From Balneolaceae bacterium (GTDB lineage Bacteria > Bacteroidota > Rhodothermia > Balneolales > Balneolaceae), in the NCBI GenBank assembly GCA_017640605.1, contig JAEPQH010000010.1, positions 52,401 through 116,400 of the forward strand: DNA of 64,000 nt. The letters are read 5' to 3'. This document shows positions 1 to 7,888 of the stretch, piece by piece. Under the pieces are notes generated by a model. That model made no database searches. It had not been told where the DNA came from and worked only from the letters and a program-made list of their open reading frames with translations. Both the position numbers and the translations under genes were made by a program. Positions within the stretch are counted from its first letter, which is position 1; every line of letters begins with the position of its first letter.

Positions 1-312
1 GCTGGTGATCAAATAGAACAAGCCATTGTTTTTTATGGAACTGGACCTCAGGAAAAAGAAGCCTACCAAACCATAGAAGTTCCGGTATTTGGATTCTATG
101 GCGGTAACGATAATCGAGTAAACTCTACGATTGAATTCTCAGAAAATGCAATGTCTGAATTCGGCAAATCCTATAATTATGTAATCTATGAAGGCGCCGG
201 ACATGCATTTATGCGACGTGGTGATGATCCTTCCCTTCCAGCTGATGACGCAAATAAACTTGCTCGGGATAAAGCATGGGAAAAACTAAAAGAACTATTA
301 GCTACCAACTAG
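1..312 (+). CDS. Dienelactone hydrolase family protein, C-terminal part
   Basis: This is the last 103 codons of an alpha/beta-hydrolase whose start lies before the window. The reading frame is open from base 1 to a TAG stop. Two parts of the catalytic triad are visible: the acid in GGNDNRV after a hydrophobic strand (VPVFGFYG), and the histidine in GAGHAF followed by the typical M-R motif. Together these are characteristic of dienelactone hydrolase/carboxymethylenebutenolidase-like enzymes. The nucleophile and N-terminus are not visible, so the substrate cannot be inferred, nor whether the protein is secreted. Confidence 0.8.
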   Translation, partial: AGDQIEQAIVFYGTGPQEKEAYQTIEVPVFGFYGGNDNRVNSTIEFSENAMSEFGKSYNYVIYEGAGHAFMRRGDDPSLPADDANKLARDKAWEKLKELLATN

Positions 313-480
313 TTTCGGCGCCTACTTTTCTTGCTTATAACAAATTCTTGAGTGGTATGTAAGCGGTTGGTTTTATAAGTTCAGCCGTTTAGCTGAAATT
401 AACCTGAACAATTTGCTTTTTCGATCTTCGATTCAGGTGATCAAGCTAGTTATATCTCAACCATTTAAAAGAATCTCTCT

Positions 481-1911
481 ATGAGCACATCAGACAACGC
501 TGTTTATCAGGTTAAGTCGTTTAACACGGGGCTAATTTTAATAGCAATTGTAGCTTCACTTGGTGGCTTACTCTTTGGCTACGATACCGGAGTAATCAAC
601 GGAACCCAGTTTTATTTTAGTAAATATTTCGATTTGGACGCCGCCATGAAAGGCTGGGTTGTAGGTAGTGCGTTATTAGGCTGTTTAATTGGTGCAGCTT
701 CATCGGGGTTGATAAGTAGCGCTATCGGCCGAAAAAGCTCACTTATACTATCTGCAAGTTTGTTCACGGTTTCTGCTTGGGGTTCAGGACTCCCGGAATT
801 TCTCCCACAATCGGTTTCATTGCTTGTGTTCTTCCGAATTTTAGGTGGATTGGGAATCGGGATTGCATCCATGAATGCGCCCACATACATCGCCGAGCTG
901 TCTCCTGCTAAAATCCGTGGAAAGATGGTTACCTACTATCAAATGGCTATCGTAATCGGTTTTTTCGTAGTGTTTTTAGCTACTTATGCCATCGGACAAG
1001 GTGGAGATGAAGTATACAATCTCGAGCGTGGCTGGAGATTAATGTTCTGGTCGGAATTGATTCCGTGTACCCTCTTTTTAGTGCTTTTGTTTTTCGTGCC
1101 TAAAAGTCCGCGTTGGTTAATGCTAAAAGGGCGAGAAGAGGAAGCCGTTATCGTGCTGGAGCGCGTACATGGGAAAGAAATGGCAAATGTAGAATTGATG
1201 GAGATCAAAGAATCCTTGAAAGGGAAGCAGACTACTCCATTCAAAGATCTTTTCAAAAAAGCGGTGTTACCTATTATTGTAATTGGCTCGGTTATTTCCG
1301 GTCTGCAACAATTTACCGGAATCAATGCTGTACTTTATTTTGGAGCAGATATTTTTGAAAAGGCTCTGGGCTTTGGTCAGGATGAAGTACTTGCCCAGCA
1401 AATTTTATTAGCCGGTGTGAACTTCTTATTCACTTTCATCGCTATGTTTACCGTGGATAAATGGGGACGTAAGCCACTTATTATTTCAGGATCTGTTGGT
1501 ATGATTGTAGGCTTCCTGATGCTTGGCGTATCGTTAATGACTGACAATATCGGCTTAGTTTCTCTAATTGGTGTGTTAGTGTTTATTGGCTCGTTTGCGA
1601 TGAGTATGGGTCCTGTTGTTTGGGTGCTACTTTCTGAAATGTTTCCAAACAGCATCCGAAGTGCAGCAATGAGTATTGCCGTTGCGGTACAATGGGCAAT
1701 GAATTATGTGGTTTCACAAAGCTTCCCGATAGTGGTAGAAAGTGAAGTAAATAACTCAGCCTTCTGGAATGGCTCCCTACCCTATTTCATCTTTATCTTC
1801 TTCATCGTCATTATCATTGTATTCACAATGAAATACATCCCTGAAACCAAGGGAAGATCATTAGAAGACCTCGAAAAAATTTGGGAAGAGAAATACGGGT
1901 CCATTTCGTAA
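481..1911 (+). CDS. Sugar porter, major facilitator superfamily (sugar/H+ symporter)
   Basis: The 476-aa protein is a complete MFS sugar porter (XylE/AraE/GalP/GLUT family) of the inner membrane, with about 12 hydrophobic segments. Signatures are GGLLFGYDTGVING in helix 1 (residues 28-41), GRK in loop 2-3 (83-85), PKSPRWL before the central cytoplasmic loop, QQFTGINAVLYF in helix 7 (the sugar-binding QQxxGxN motif), GRKPL in loop 8-9 and PETKGRSLEDLE at the C-terminus (from about 454). The family couples hexose or pentose uptake to protons; the exact sugar cannot be read from the sequence. A DinB-like gene follows after 10 bases, so the two may be co-transcribed. Confidence 0.9.
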   Translation: MSTSDNAVYQVKSFNTGLILIAIVASLGGLLFGYDTGVINGTQFYFSKYFDLDAAMKGWVVGSALLGCLIGAASSGLISSAIGRKSSLILSASLFTVSAWGSGLPEFLPQSVSLLVFFRILGGLGIGIASMNAPTYIAELSPAKIRGKMVTYYQMAIVIGFFVVFLATYAIGQGGDEVYNLERGWRLMFWSELIPCTLFLVLLFFVPKSPRWLMLKGREEEAVIVLERVHGKEMANVELMEIKESLKGKQTTPFKDLFKKAVLPIIVIGSVISGLQQFTGINAVLYFGADIFEKALGFGQDEVLAQQILLAGVNFLFTFIAMFTVDKWGRKPLIISGSVGMIVGFLMLGVSLMTDNIGLVSLIGVLVFIGSFAMSMGPVVWVLLSEMFPNSIRSAAMSIAVAVQWAMNYVVSQSFPIVVESEVNNSAFWNGSLPYFIFIFFIVIIIVFTMKYIPETKGRSLEDLEKIWEEKYGSIS

Positions 1912-1921
1912 GGGTCGTTTT

Positions 1922-2446
1922 TTGAGACAAATTCCCGAAATAAAATCCGGTTTAAATCAAGCATTTGATAAGGTGATTCAGCATGTGGAAGCACAGCCGG
2001 ATCACCTTTTTGAATCTTCAATTGCTGACGGGAAGTGGACAACCGGACAACAACTTGAGCATTTAATCAAAAGTGTTACACCGATCATTCTTGGATTATC
2101 CGGACCGGCTATTTTATTAAAAGTTCGCTTTGGCACCATTAAACGTGCTGAGATGACCTTCGAGGAATTACAGGATGTGTATCATAAAAAGCTAAACGAA
2201 GGCGCGAAAGCTTCTGCGCCTTATATACCTGATCCCGTGCCACTTTCGGCTAAAACAGCTTTACTCAAATCTTTTCATAAAAAGAAGCTTAAACTACTCA
2301 AACAAATAGACCGTTGGTCGGAAAAAGAACTCTCCGAAATTGGCGGAAAACATCCCGTTTTGGGGCTTTTGTCTATTCGAGAGTTACTTTATTTCACCGA
2401 GTTTCATACCCTTCATCATCTCGAAAGCATTCGACGGATCGGTTGA
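1922..2446 (+). CDS. DinB-like (YfiT/DinB_2) putative metal-dependent protein
   Basis: This 174-aa protein has the DinB/YfiT four-helix fold pattern. A histidine in helix 2 (H47 in QQLEHLIKS) and two more near the C-terminus (EFHTLHHLESIRRI, H162 and H166) form the usual three-histidine metal site. Members include thiol transferases and damage-inducible proteins of unknown reaction, so no substrate is assigned. The start is TTG, 10 bases after the transporter stop, with an AAGGG ribosome-binding site just upstream; no ATG lies nearby. It probably shares a transcript with the sugar porter. Confidence 0.75.
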   Translation: MRQIPEIKSGLNQAFDKVIQHVEAQPDHLFESSIADGKWTTGQQLEHLIKSVTPIILGLSGPAILLKVRFGTIKRAEMTFEELQDVYHKKLNEGAKASAPYIPDPVPLSAKTALLKSFHKKKLKLLKQIDRWSEKELSEIGGKHPVLGLLSIRELLYFTEFHTLHHLESIRRIG

Positions 2447-2482
2447 TAACTTATTGGATATTTCTGCTATCAAAAGTACATT

Positions 2483-2500
2483 AGTGAGTAATCACTTACT
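2483..2500. promoter_or_regulatory. Probable TetR operator (palindrome abutting the start codon)
   Basis: The 18 bases directly before the TetR-family ATG read AGTGAGTAATCACTTACT. This fits the symmetric pattern AGTnAGTnATnACTnACT, with 14 of 18 positions matching their reverse complement. Operators of this form, with short direct sub-repeats inside a palindrome, are common for TetR regulators. It covers the position of the ribosome-binding site, so binding by the adjacent gene product would give simple autorepression. This is inferred from sequence symmetry and position only. Confidence 0.55.
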
Positions 2501-3022
2501 ATGACCGAGAAAAAAAGAAATATTATTGATGCAGCTGCTCAACTGTTTTCATCAAATGGTTTTTCGGCCACATCGACCAGTAAAATTGCCGAGAAAGCGG
2601 GTGTTTCTGAAGGTTTGATATTTCGCCATTTCGGCAATAAATCAGCTTTACTCGATACCATTCTCGCCGAAGGTGAGCAACGATTAAAAAGCTATTATTC
2701 CGATATTGTTTTTGAATCCGATCCTCGTGAAGTGCTTCGAAAAATTATTGAACTTCCTTTCGTTTTGACAGCCGAAGACCTCGAATTTTGCCGACTTCAA
2801 ACGAAGTTAGCTTGGGAAATGAACGCAACGAATTCCTCTCATTTAAAACCTCATTTTTTAAAAGTTGAACTTGCGTTTAAGAAGCTTGGTGTTGATAATC
2901 CAAAAATGGAGACCGATGTACTTTTCTATCTAATTGAAGGAATAAATGCGGCACTACTAAATGCAAAAATTGAAGATGCTGATGCAGTTAAAGCTTTTCT
3001 GATCAATAAATACCTTTCCTGA
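2501..3022 (+). CDS. TetR/AcrR-family transcriptional regulator
   Basis: This 173-aa protein is the standard size for TetR regulators. The N-terminal DNA-binding domain is clear: an amphipathic helix (IIDAAAQLFSSNGFSATS) is followed by the helix-turn-helix at about residues 26-45 (SKIAEKAGVSEGLIFRHFGNK). The C-terminal two thirds is the divergent ligand-binding and dimerisation part; the ligand is unknown. A palindrome suited to such a protein ends at the base before its ATG, which suggests autoregulation. The neighbouring pxp operon is convergent and ends 6 bases away, so it is not obviously the target. Confidence 0.85.
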   Translation: MTEKKRNIIDAAAQLFSSNGFSATSTSKIAEKAGVSEGLIFRHFGNKSALLDTILAEGEQRLKSYYSDIVFESDPREVLRKIIELPFVLTAEDLEFCRLQTKLAWEMNATNSSHLKPHFLKVELAFKKLGVDNPKMETDVLFYLIEGINAALLNAKIEDADAVKAFLINKYLS

Positions 3023-3028
3023 TTCACA

Positions 3029-3898
3029 TTAAGAATTTTGTAAGTCAAAACGTACGGTATCTCCCGGTGCTAATTGTCCGGCTCGCCACAAATGGTATTC
3101 TGCCACATATAATATTCTTGGATAGCCACCGATTGTTTGTGCGTCTTTCATCAACAAGATTGGAAGGCCTGATGGTGGCAACTGAATAATGCCCGGAGCT
3201 ACTGCCGATGATTTCATATCCTCAAAACTATGAGCTACTGATGATCCTGAAAACCGAATCGCCATTCGGTTAGATGTAGAGTCAACTGTGAACTCAGCAT
3301 TGAGAAGCTCAGTTTTTTGCCGATCATTCAGCATTTCCCATTCCGGTCCGGGATATACATGTAGCGAAAGTTTACTCGAAAAATAAGGAATCTGAATATC
3401 CGGAGAGATTGATGGTACTGCTTCATCAAGTTCGTTCCACTTTAGGATATCACCTGCTGCTAGGGTTCTTCCGTCAAAACCTCCGAATACACCCAGTACA
3501 TAAGTTGAATATGAATCCATTACTTTGGGTGCTTTCCAACTTCCTTGAATTGTTAAATAATTTCTTATCCCTCTTTTCGGATGCCCGATGCTCAGTAAAT
3601 CTCCTTCTAAAACCGTTAACGATTTGTACCGAGGTACCTCTTTTCCATTTATGGTGACTTCTGTGTCCGCTCCCGTTATCGCAATAACAGCATCTGAATT
3701 GAACTCATATTTCCCACCTTCAAACGTACATTCGATAACAGGTGAGTTGATGGGATTTCCTACTATTCGATTAACATCTGCCATTGCTTGTTCATCCATT
3801 GCCCCGGAAATTGGTATCCCAAACTTTCGATACCCGAATCTGCCTTTATCCTGCAAAGATGTGAATATGCCCGGATTTATCACCTCTAAACTTCCCAT
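3029..3898 (-). CDS. pxpC: 5-oxoprolinase subunit PxpC (KipA-like)
   Basis: This 289-aa protein belongs to the biotin-dependent carboxyltransferase/KipA family and is full length. It starts SLEVINPGIFTSLQDKGRFGYRKFGIPISGAMD, very typical of PxpC, and has the later family stretch with SSAVAPGIIQLPPSG and GGYPRI. With PxpA and PxpB it forms the bacterial ATP-dependent 5-oxoprolinase, which opens the ring of 5-oxoproline (pyroglutamate), a spontaneous damage product of glutamine and glutamate, to give glutamate. Its start overlaps the PxpB stop by one base (TGATG), the usual mark of translational coupling. Confidence 0.93.
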   Translation of the reverse strand: MGSLEVINPGIFTSLQDKGRFGYRKFGIPISGAMDEQAMADVNRIVGNPINSPVIECTFEGGKYEFNSDAVIAITGADTEVTINGKEVPRYKSLTVLEGDLLSIGHPKRGIRNYLTIQGSWKAPKVMDSYSTYVLGVFGGFDGRTLAAGDILKWNELDEAVPSISPDIQIPYFSSKLSLHVYPGPEWEMLNDRQKTELLNAEFTVDSTSNRMAIRFSGSSVAHSFEDMKSSAVAPGIIQLPPSGLPILLMKDAQTIGGYPRILYVAEYHLWRAGQLAPGDTVRFDLQNS

Positions 3899-4560
3899 CA
3901 GCGTTGAATATCTATGAATTGTACAAAATCACCCGGCTTAACCGATATGGGAGGTTGATTTGTAGCGTCAAAAAAACGCTGAGTTGTAGTTCCAATAATA
4001 TTCCAGCCACCCGCACTTTGAATGGAATACAACCCTGTTTGTGAACCTCCGATCCCTATTGCACCCGCAGGAATTCGGTTTCGAGGCGAATCTAATCTTG
4101 GAATAGTGAGCTTCGGATCTAGTCCATCCAGAAAGATAAATCCCGGTAAAAAGCCGATCATTGCTACCGTATATGTCGTTTTAGTATGCTTATTGATGAT
4201 CTCTACCTTTGAAAGTCCAGTATATTTTTCAGCACGTTCCCAATCTAACCCCTTGTTGTAATCCACTTGAATGTGATGAGTGTTAGCTGCTTCGATTGAA
4301 TCAACTTCTTGAAGGTTTGCGAGTATTTCTAACAATTGCTTCTGGGATAAAACAGAGTTATCCAAAAAAACGGTGATATTTTCATACGCAGGTACTACAT
4401 CGATGATTCCTTCAACAGGATTATCCTCTAGCATCTGGTACAACTCGTGTATAGAGTTTAACGAATCGGCTTCTACTTCCGGGCTCAAAATTACTGCCTG
4501 TTCATTCAAATGAGTTATGCTCAACTCATTTCCCTTAATATGCAACGATGGTACAGCCAT
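3898..4560 (-). CDS. pxpB: 5-oxoprolinase subunit PxpB (KipI-like)
   Basis: The 220-aa product is an allophanate-hydrolase-subunit-1/KipI family protein. The family core is present: GFLPGFIFLDGLD near residue 137, followed by PRLDSPRNRIPAGAIGIGGSQTGLYS and the C-terminal KPGDFVQF. PxpB and PxpC act together with PxpA in cytoplasmic ATP-dependent 5-oxoproline hydrolysis. The reading frame overlaps the end of pxpA by 26 bases; no better start is found nearer the domain. Gene order pxpA-pxpB-pxpC is the common one. Confidence 0.93.
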   Translation of the reverse strand: MAVPSLHIKGNELSITHLNEQAVILSPEVEADSLNSIHELYQMLEDNPVEGIIDVVPAYENITVFLDNSVLSQKQLLEILANLQEVDSIEAANTHHIQVDYNKGLDWERAEKYTGLSKVEIINKHTKTTYTVAMIGFLPGFIFLDGLDPKLTIPRLDSPRNRIPAGAIGIGGSQTGLYSIQSAGGWNIIGTTTQRFFDATNQPPISVKPGDFVQFIDIQR

Positions 4561-5287
4561 GATCGGTTAAATATTGATGAATTTGATTCGCTAAATGAAT
4601 AGCTCCTTCCGTATCGCTATGCAGACACATCGTTTCAGCATTAATAGGTTTAACCTTACCTGAATACGTTTTAACAACGCCATCAATAACCATTCTATGA
4701 ATATGCTCTTGTACTTGTATGAAATCACTGAGTACAGCGCCGGGCTTAGTTCGGGCTCGTAATTCAAGGGAGTCTTCATAGGCTCTGTCAGCAAATACTT
4801 CTTGGACACATGTAAAACCACGCTGCTCTGCCACCCTTTTTAACGCACTGTTCGGCAAGGTGTAAATTGGAAGCTTTAACTGAAGGTCTTCTAAGCATTG
4901 CACGATGATCTTCGCAATTTTTTCATCTTTAGCTGCCACATTATATAATGCTCCGTGCGGTTTAAGATGATGTACATCTACGTCTAGATTCGAAGCATGA
5001 TCCATAAAAACTTCCACTTGGCTTTTCAAGGAATTCAAAAGTTCTTTCGGCGAAATATTTAGTATTTGTCTTCCAAAATTCTCTTTATCGGGATAAGAGG
5101 GATGCAAACCTACAGCAACACCATTATCTGCCGCAAGTTTAATGGTTGACTTCATGGATTCGTCATCGCCAATGTGCCCACCGCAGGCGATATTACACGA
5201 GGTAATGTAAGGCATGATCTTTTGATCATTTAGACGGCTTTCCGGTGTTTTCCATTCACCTAAGTCACAATTCAAGTCAATCTTCAT
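4535..5287 (-). CDS. pxpA: 5-oxoprolinase subunit PxpA (LamB/YcsF family)
   Basis: PxpA is the LamB/YcsF-family subunit of 5-oxoprolinase. Family signatures are IDLNCDLGEW at the very N-terminus, SCNIACGGHIGD, GLHPSYPD, LKPHGALYN and FADRAYEDSLELRART. I chose the ATG at 5287 because family members begin directly with M-x-IDLNCDLGE; a start 8 codons earlier (5311) would overlap the transporter. The chosen start gives about 250 aa and leaves one base after the transporter stop, which points to an operon. Confidence 0.92.
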   Translation of the reverse strand: MKIDLNCDLGEWKTPESRLNDQKIMPYITSCNIACGGHIGDDESMKSTIKLAADNGVAVGLHPSYPDKENFGRQILNISPKELLNSLKSQVEVFMDHASNLDVDVHHLKPHGALYNVAAKDEKIAKIIVQCLEDLQLKLPIYTLPNSALKRVAEQRGFTCVQEVFADRAYEDSLELRARTKPGAVLSDFIQVQEHIHRMVIDGVVKTYSGKVKPINAETMCLHSDTEGAIHLANQIHQYLTDHGCTIVAY

Positions 5288-5288
5288 C

Positions 5289-6524
5289 TTACAAAAATTG
5301 AAAAACGGCATTTAAACTTCGAATCCCAAGTGCACAGGCAACTAACAACACCAAGAAACCTGCTGTATTCTGGAATATTCCATTGGTATACACACCCAGT
5401 AATTTGGTCTGATTCATTAGATACAGCAAAAAAACCGCTACTAATGGTAGTAAAATCCCGTTTGTTACCTGAGCAAATTGAATTATTTCAATCGGACTTC
5501 CACCAAATAAACTGGAAAGAACACCAAGTACCAGAATGCTTATCCAAACCAACCGGAATTTAAACGATCGAAGACTGTCTGATTCCCAGCCTAAAATTCC
5601 GCGTGCTGCATATGCGGCAGCCAAAGGCGCGGTAATAGCCGACGAAATTCCTGCAGCAAACAATCCAATTCCCAGAAAATAGCCTGACCAACTACCTAAT
5701 AACGGCTCTAGTTGCTGAGCCATATCAGCAGCTGATTGAATTTCGCTGTTACCGAAGAGTGTTGTAGCACTTGTAATAATTATACAGATTGAAATCACAC
5801 CACCAATGATGATAGCCGTCGCATTTTCTTTCCTCAAATCTGATAATGAGCGAACACTCGAGTACTTTTCCTTAACCAGTGAAGCGTGCAAAAACAGATT
5901 GTAGGGAACAACCGTTGTGCCAATTAATCCAACCAGAAGTACCCAATCGGTATCACCTGTGAAAGGAATAAACATTCCTCGCAGAATCTGTTGAACATCC
6001 GGCTCCAGTACTACTGCTGTAGTAATGAAAACAATACTGAGTATCATCACCAAGCCAATCAAAAACCATTCAATTAGCTTTACTTCTCCAATAAAAAGTA
6101 TCAGAAAAGCAATTCCACCTATAATTAGTGGCGCTAACGGTATGGTATAATCGCCAAATTCGTAGGTTATCGTCCCAAAAAACTCATTAAACCCCAACAC
6201 AGCGCCAGATATGTTTCCACCTTCATAAGCAGCATTTCCAATAATAATTGCTCCAAAAATCAGGATAACTGCCAACCCTCGCAGTACCGGTTGTTGTAAT
6301 TGATCACGAATGGCTTCTCCAAAACCATTTTGTGTTACCAGACCAAGTCGGGCTGTCATTTCTTGCAAAATGATGGTAGTAAACACCGAAAATACTACGG
6401 CCCATAGTAGCGTATACCCACCGGTAACCCCAGCCAGGGTACAAATGGTTATAGTGCCCGGCCCAATAAAGGCGGCAGTTACAAGAGTGCTTGGACCAAA
6501 ATATTTAGAGATTGAAAACTTCAA
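5289..6524 (-). CDS. NRAMP-like transporter of the 5-oxoproline operon (YcsG type)
   Basis: This 411-aa integral membrane protein with about 11 hydrophobic helices has the NRAMP fold pattern. The residues that bind metal in true Mn/Fe NRAMPs are changed. Helix 1 has GPGT (residues 21-24) instead of DPGN, and helix 6 has VPYN (206-209) instead of MPHN. In Bacillus subtilis a similar gene (ycsG) also lies with the pxpA/kipIA homologues. It is the first gene of a tight operon with pxpA, pxpB and pxpC. A role in importing 5-oxoproline or a related organic compound is therefore more attractive than metal import, but this is inference. An automatic label of 'divalent metal transporter' would rest on fold alone. 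Confidence 0.85.
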   Translation of the reverse strand: MKFSISKYFGPSTLVTAAFIGPGTITICTLAGVTGGYTLLWAVVFSVFTTIILQEMTARLGLVTQNGFGEAIRDQLQQPVLRGLAVILIFGAIIIGNAAYEGGNISGAVLGFNEFFGTITYEFGDYTIPLAPLIIGGIAFLILFIGEVKLIEWFLIGLVMILSIVFITTAVVLEPDVQQILRGMFIPFTGDTDWVLLVGLIGTTVVPYNLFLHASLVKEKYSSVRSLSDLRKENATAIIIGGVISICIIITSATTLFGNSEIQSAADMAQQLEPLLGSWSGYFLGIGLFAAGISSAITAPLAAAYAARGILGWESDSLRSFKFRLVWISILVLGVLSSLFGGSPIEIIQFAQVTNGILLPLVAVFLLYLMNQTKLLGVYTNGIFQNTAGFLVLLVACALGIRSLNAVFQFL

Positions 6525-6629
6525 GAAATTGACTTTAGATTAAGTATCTCGCTTTTATTTATCATTCTATAAAATTATTATAAGCCCAACGAATCAGTTT
6601 TACCAACTATAAATGATTACACGCTGTAC

Positions 6630-7055
6630 ATGGCGGAAAATAAAACAGTTCCAACCAATTTAAGTGTTGATGCCTACATCGAAGCCATAGAGCATCCGCA
6701 GCGAAAAGAAGACTGTAAAACCATTTTAAAGCTGATGACTGAAATTTCCGGTCGGGAACCGGTAATGTGGGGCAGTAGTATTGTTGGCTTTGGTAAATAT
6801 CACTACAAATATGAGAGTGGCCGTGAAGGTGATATGCTGATTACAGGGTTTTCGAATCGTAAACAAGCCATCACTTTATATATTATGGATGGCTTTAAAC
6901 GCCATGCCGAACTTTTGGAAAAAATTGGAAAGTTTAAAACCGGAAAATCGTGTTTTTACATAAAAAAGCTATCAGATATAGACATTGACGTACTTTCTAC
7001 AGTAATTTCTGAGTCGCTTAAAGCAGTAGAAGAAAAATATACAATTCTGGAGTAA
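6630..7055 (+). CDS. DUF1801 domain protein (YdhG-like fold)
   Basis: This is a 141-aa soluble protein of the DUF1801 family, related in fold to YdhG/frataxin-like proteins. Recognisable parts are VDAYIEAIEHPQRKEDCKT at the start, MTEISGREPVMWGSSIVGFGKYHYKYESG, then NRKQAITLYIM, followed by GKFKTGKSCFYIKKLSDID. No enzymatic residues are known for the family and its function is not established. It is divergent from the pxp operon across a 105-base gap in which I see no clear promoter or operator. Confidence 0.8.
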   Translation: MAENKTVPTNLSVDAYIEAIEHPQRKEDCKTILKLMTEISGREPVMWGSSIVGFGKYHYKYESGREGDMLITGFSNRKQAITLYIMDGFKRHAELLEKIGKFKTGKSCFYIKKLSDIDIDVLSTVISESLKAVEEKYTILE

Positions 7056-7216
7056 ACACTATTCGTTTAACCATACAGATACCGTTGAGCTTAGGAACTT
7101 TGAATTTTCGACAGCGTATGTACTTCGAGGCTAATCATAAGATTGGGGCATGGTTTCTGACTCAATACACCGCCAATAAATTGACATCACCCGTTAAATA
7201 ATCAATCACGATACGG

Positions 7217-7654
7217 ATGGAAAACACAATTGAATTAAAGACTACCATTAAAGCGAGTGCCGAAAAAGTTTGGGATACCATAACAAATCCGGATAAGATT
7301 GAGCAGTATATGTTTGGTTCCAAGGTTGATACTGACTGGAAGCCCGGTAGCAAATCTCACTTTTTTATTGAACAAGACAATAAGCAAATCACCATTGTTA
7401 AGGGAGAAGTGATCAGAAATATTCCGGGTAAGTTGCTGGAACACACGTTGTTTCCAAATGATAACAAGCTAAATGACACGCTCGAGAATTATATTGTAAT
7501 CACCTACCAACTCGAGGAGCATGGCGATGAAACCGATCTTACCATTACTCAACGTGGGTTTAAATATGTGGAAGATGGGCTTCAACGCTATATTGATACC
7601 CAAAAAGGTTGGAAAATTGCCTTACCTAAACTGAAAGAAGTCGCGGAATCTTGA
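7217..7654 (+). CDS. SRPBCC / AHSA1-like domain protein
   Basis: This 145-aa protein has the START-like SRPBCC fold of the Aha1 C-terminal-like family. It starts with a strand plus IKASAEKVWDTITNPDKIEQYMFG, has a central WKPGSKSHFFI stretch, and ends in a long helix with GWKIALPKLKEVAE. Such proteins usually bind small hydrophobic ligands in a cavity or act as co-chaperone-like modules; no ligand can be named. The following VF530-like gene starts inside its stop codon (TTGA overlap), so the two are translationally coupled. Confidence 0.82.
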   Translation: MENTIELKTTIKASAEKVWDTITNPDKIEQYMFGSKVDTDWKPGSKSHFFIEQDNKQITIVKGEVIRNIPGKLLEHTLFPNDNKLNDTLENYIVITYQLEEHGDETDLTITQRGFKYVEDGLQRYIDTQKGWKIALPKLKEVAES

Positions 7655-7887
7655 GCTCTCAGCCAAACAATCCACTGCACGGGATTAAGCTCAAACAAGT
7701 TGTTGAGGATTTAGTGAACTATTACGGATGGGAACAGCTGAGCTTTCATGTGGATGTGAATTGCTTCAAAAATGATCCATCGGTTAAATCGAGTTTGAAA
7801 TTTCTACGACGACATCAATGGGCGCGCGATCAGGTAGAAGACCTTTGGGTGGAAGTTATCTGGCCGATGAAAAAAGGTTCGGATTGA
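7651..7887 (+). CDS. VF530-family small DNA-binding protein
   Basis: This 78-aa protein matches the VF530 family, whose founding Vibrio structure was described as a possible DNA-binding fold. Key stretches are NPLHGIKLKQVVEDLVNYYGW, CFKNDPSVKSSLKFLRR and WARDQVEDLW; the NPSVKSSLKFLR-type motif is the family hallmark. It starts with TTG inside the stop codon of the AHSA1-like gene, leaving a 4-base overlap. Exact role unknown. It ends 1 base before the convergent EEP-family gene. Confidence 0.82.
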   Translation: MSSQPNNPLHGIKLKQVVEDLVNYYGWEQLSFHVDVNCFKNDPSVKSSLKFLRRHQWARDQVEDLWVEVIWPMKKGSD

Positions 7888-7888
7888 A

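Noticed and set aside
380..397. Hairpin TTCAGC-CGTTTA-GCTGAA after the hydrolase stop, as a terminator
   Set aside because: Only six pairs and no T-run follows. The rest of the 168-base gap shows only a loose CCTGAA/TTCAGG inverted pair (403-437).
5289..6524. Calling the NRAMP-like gene mntH (manganese importer)
   Set aside because: The metal-binding residues of helices 1 and 6 are replaced and the operon context is 5-oxoproline metabolism.
7118..7201. A 27-codon open frame between DUF1801 and AHSA1 genes
   Set aside because: Too short, no recognisable domain and no clear ribosome-binding site; could be a decayed remnant but nothing supports it.
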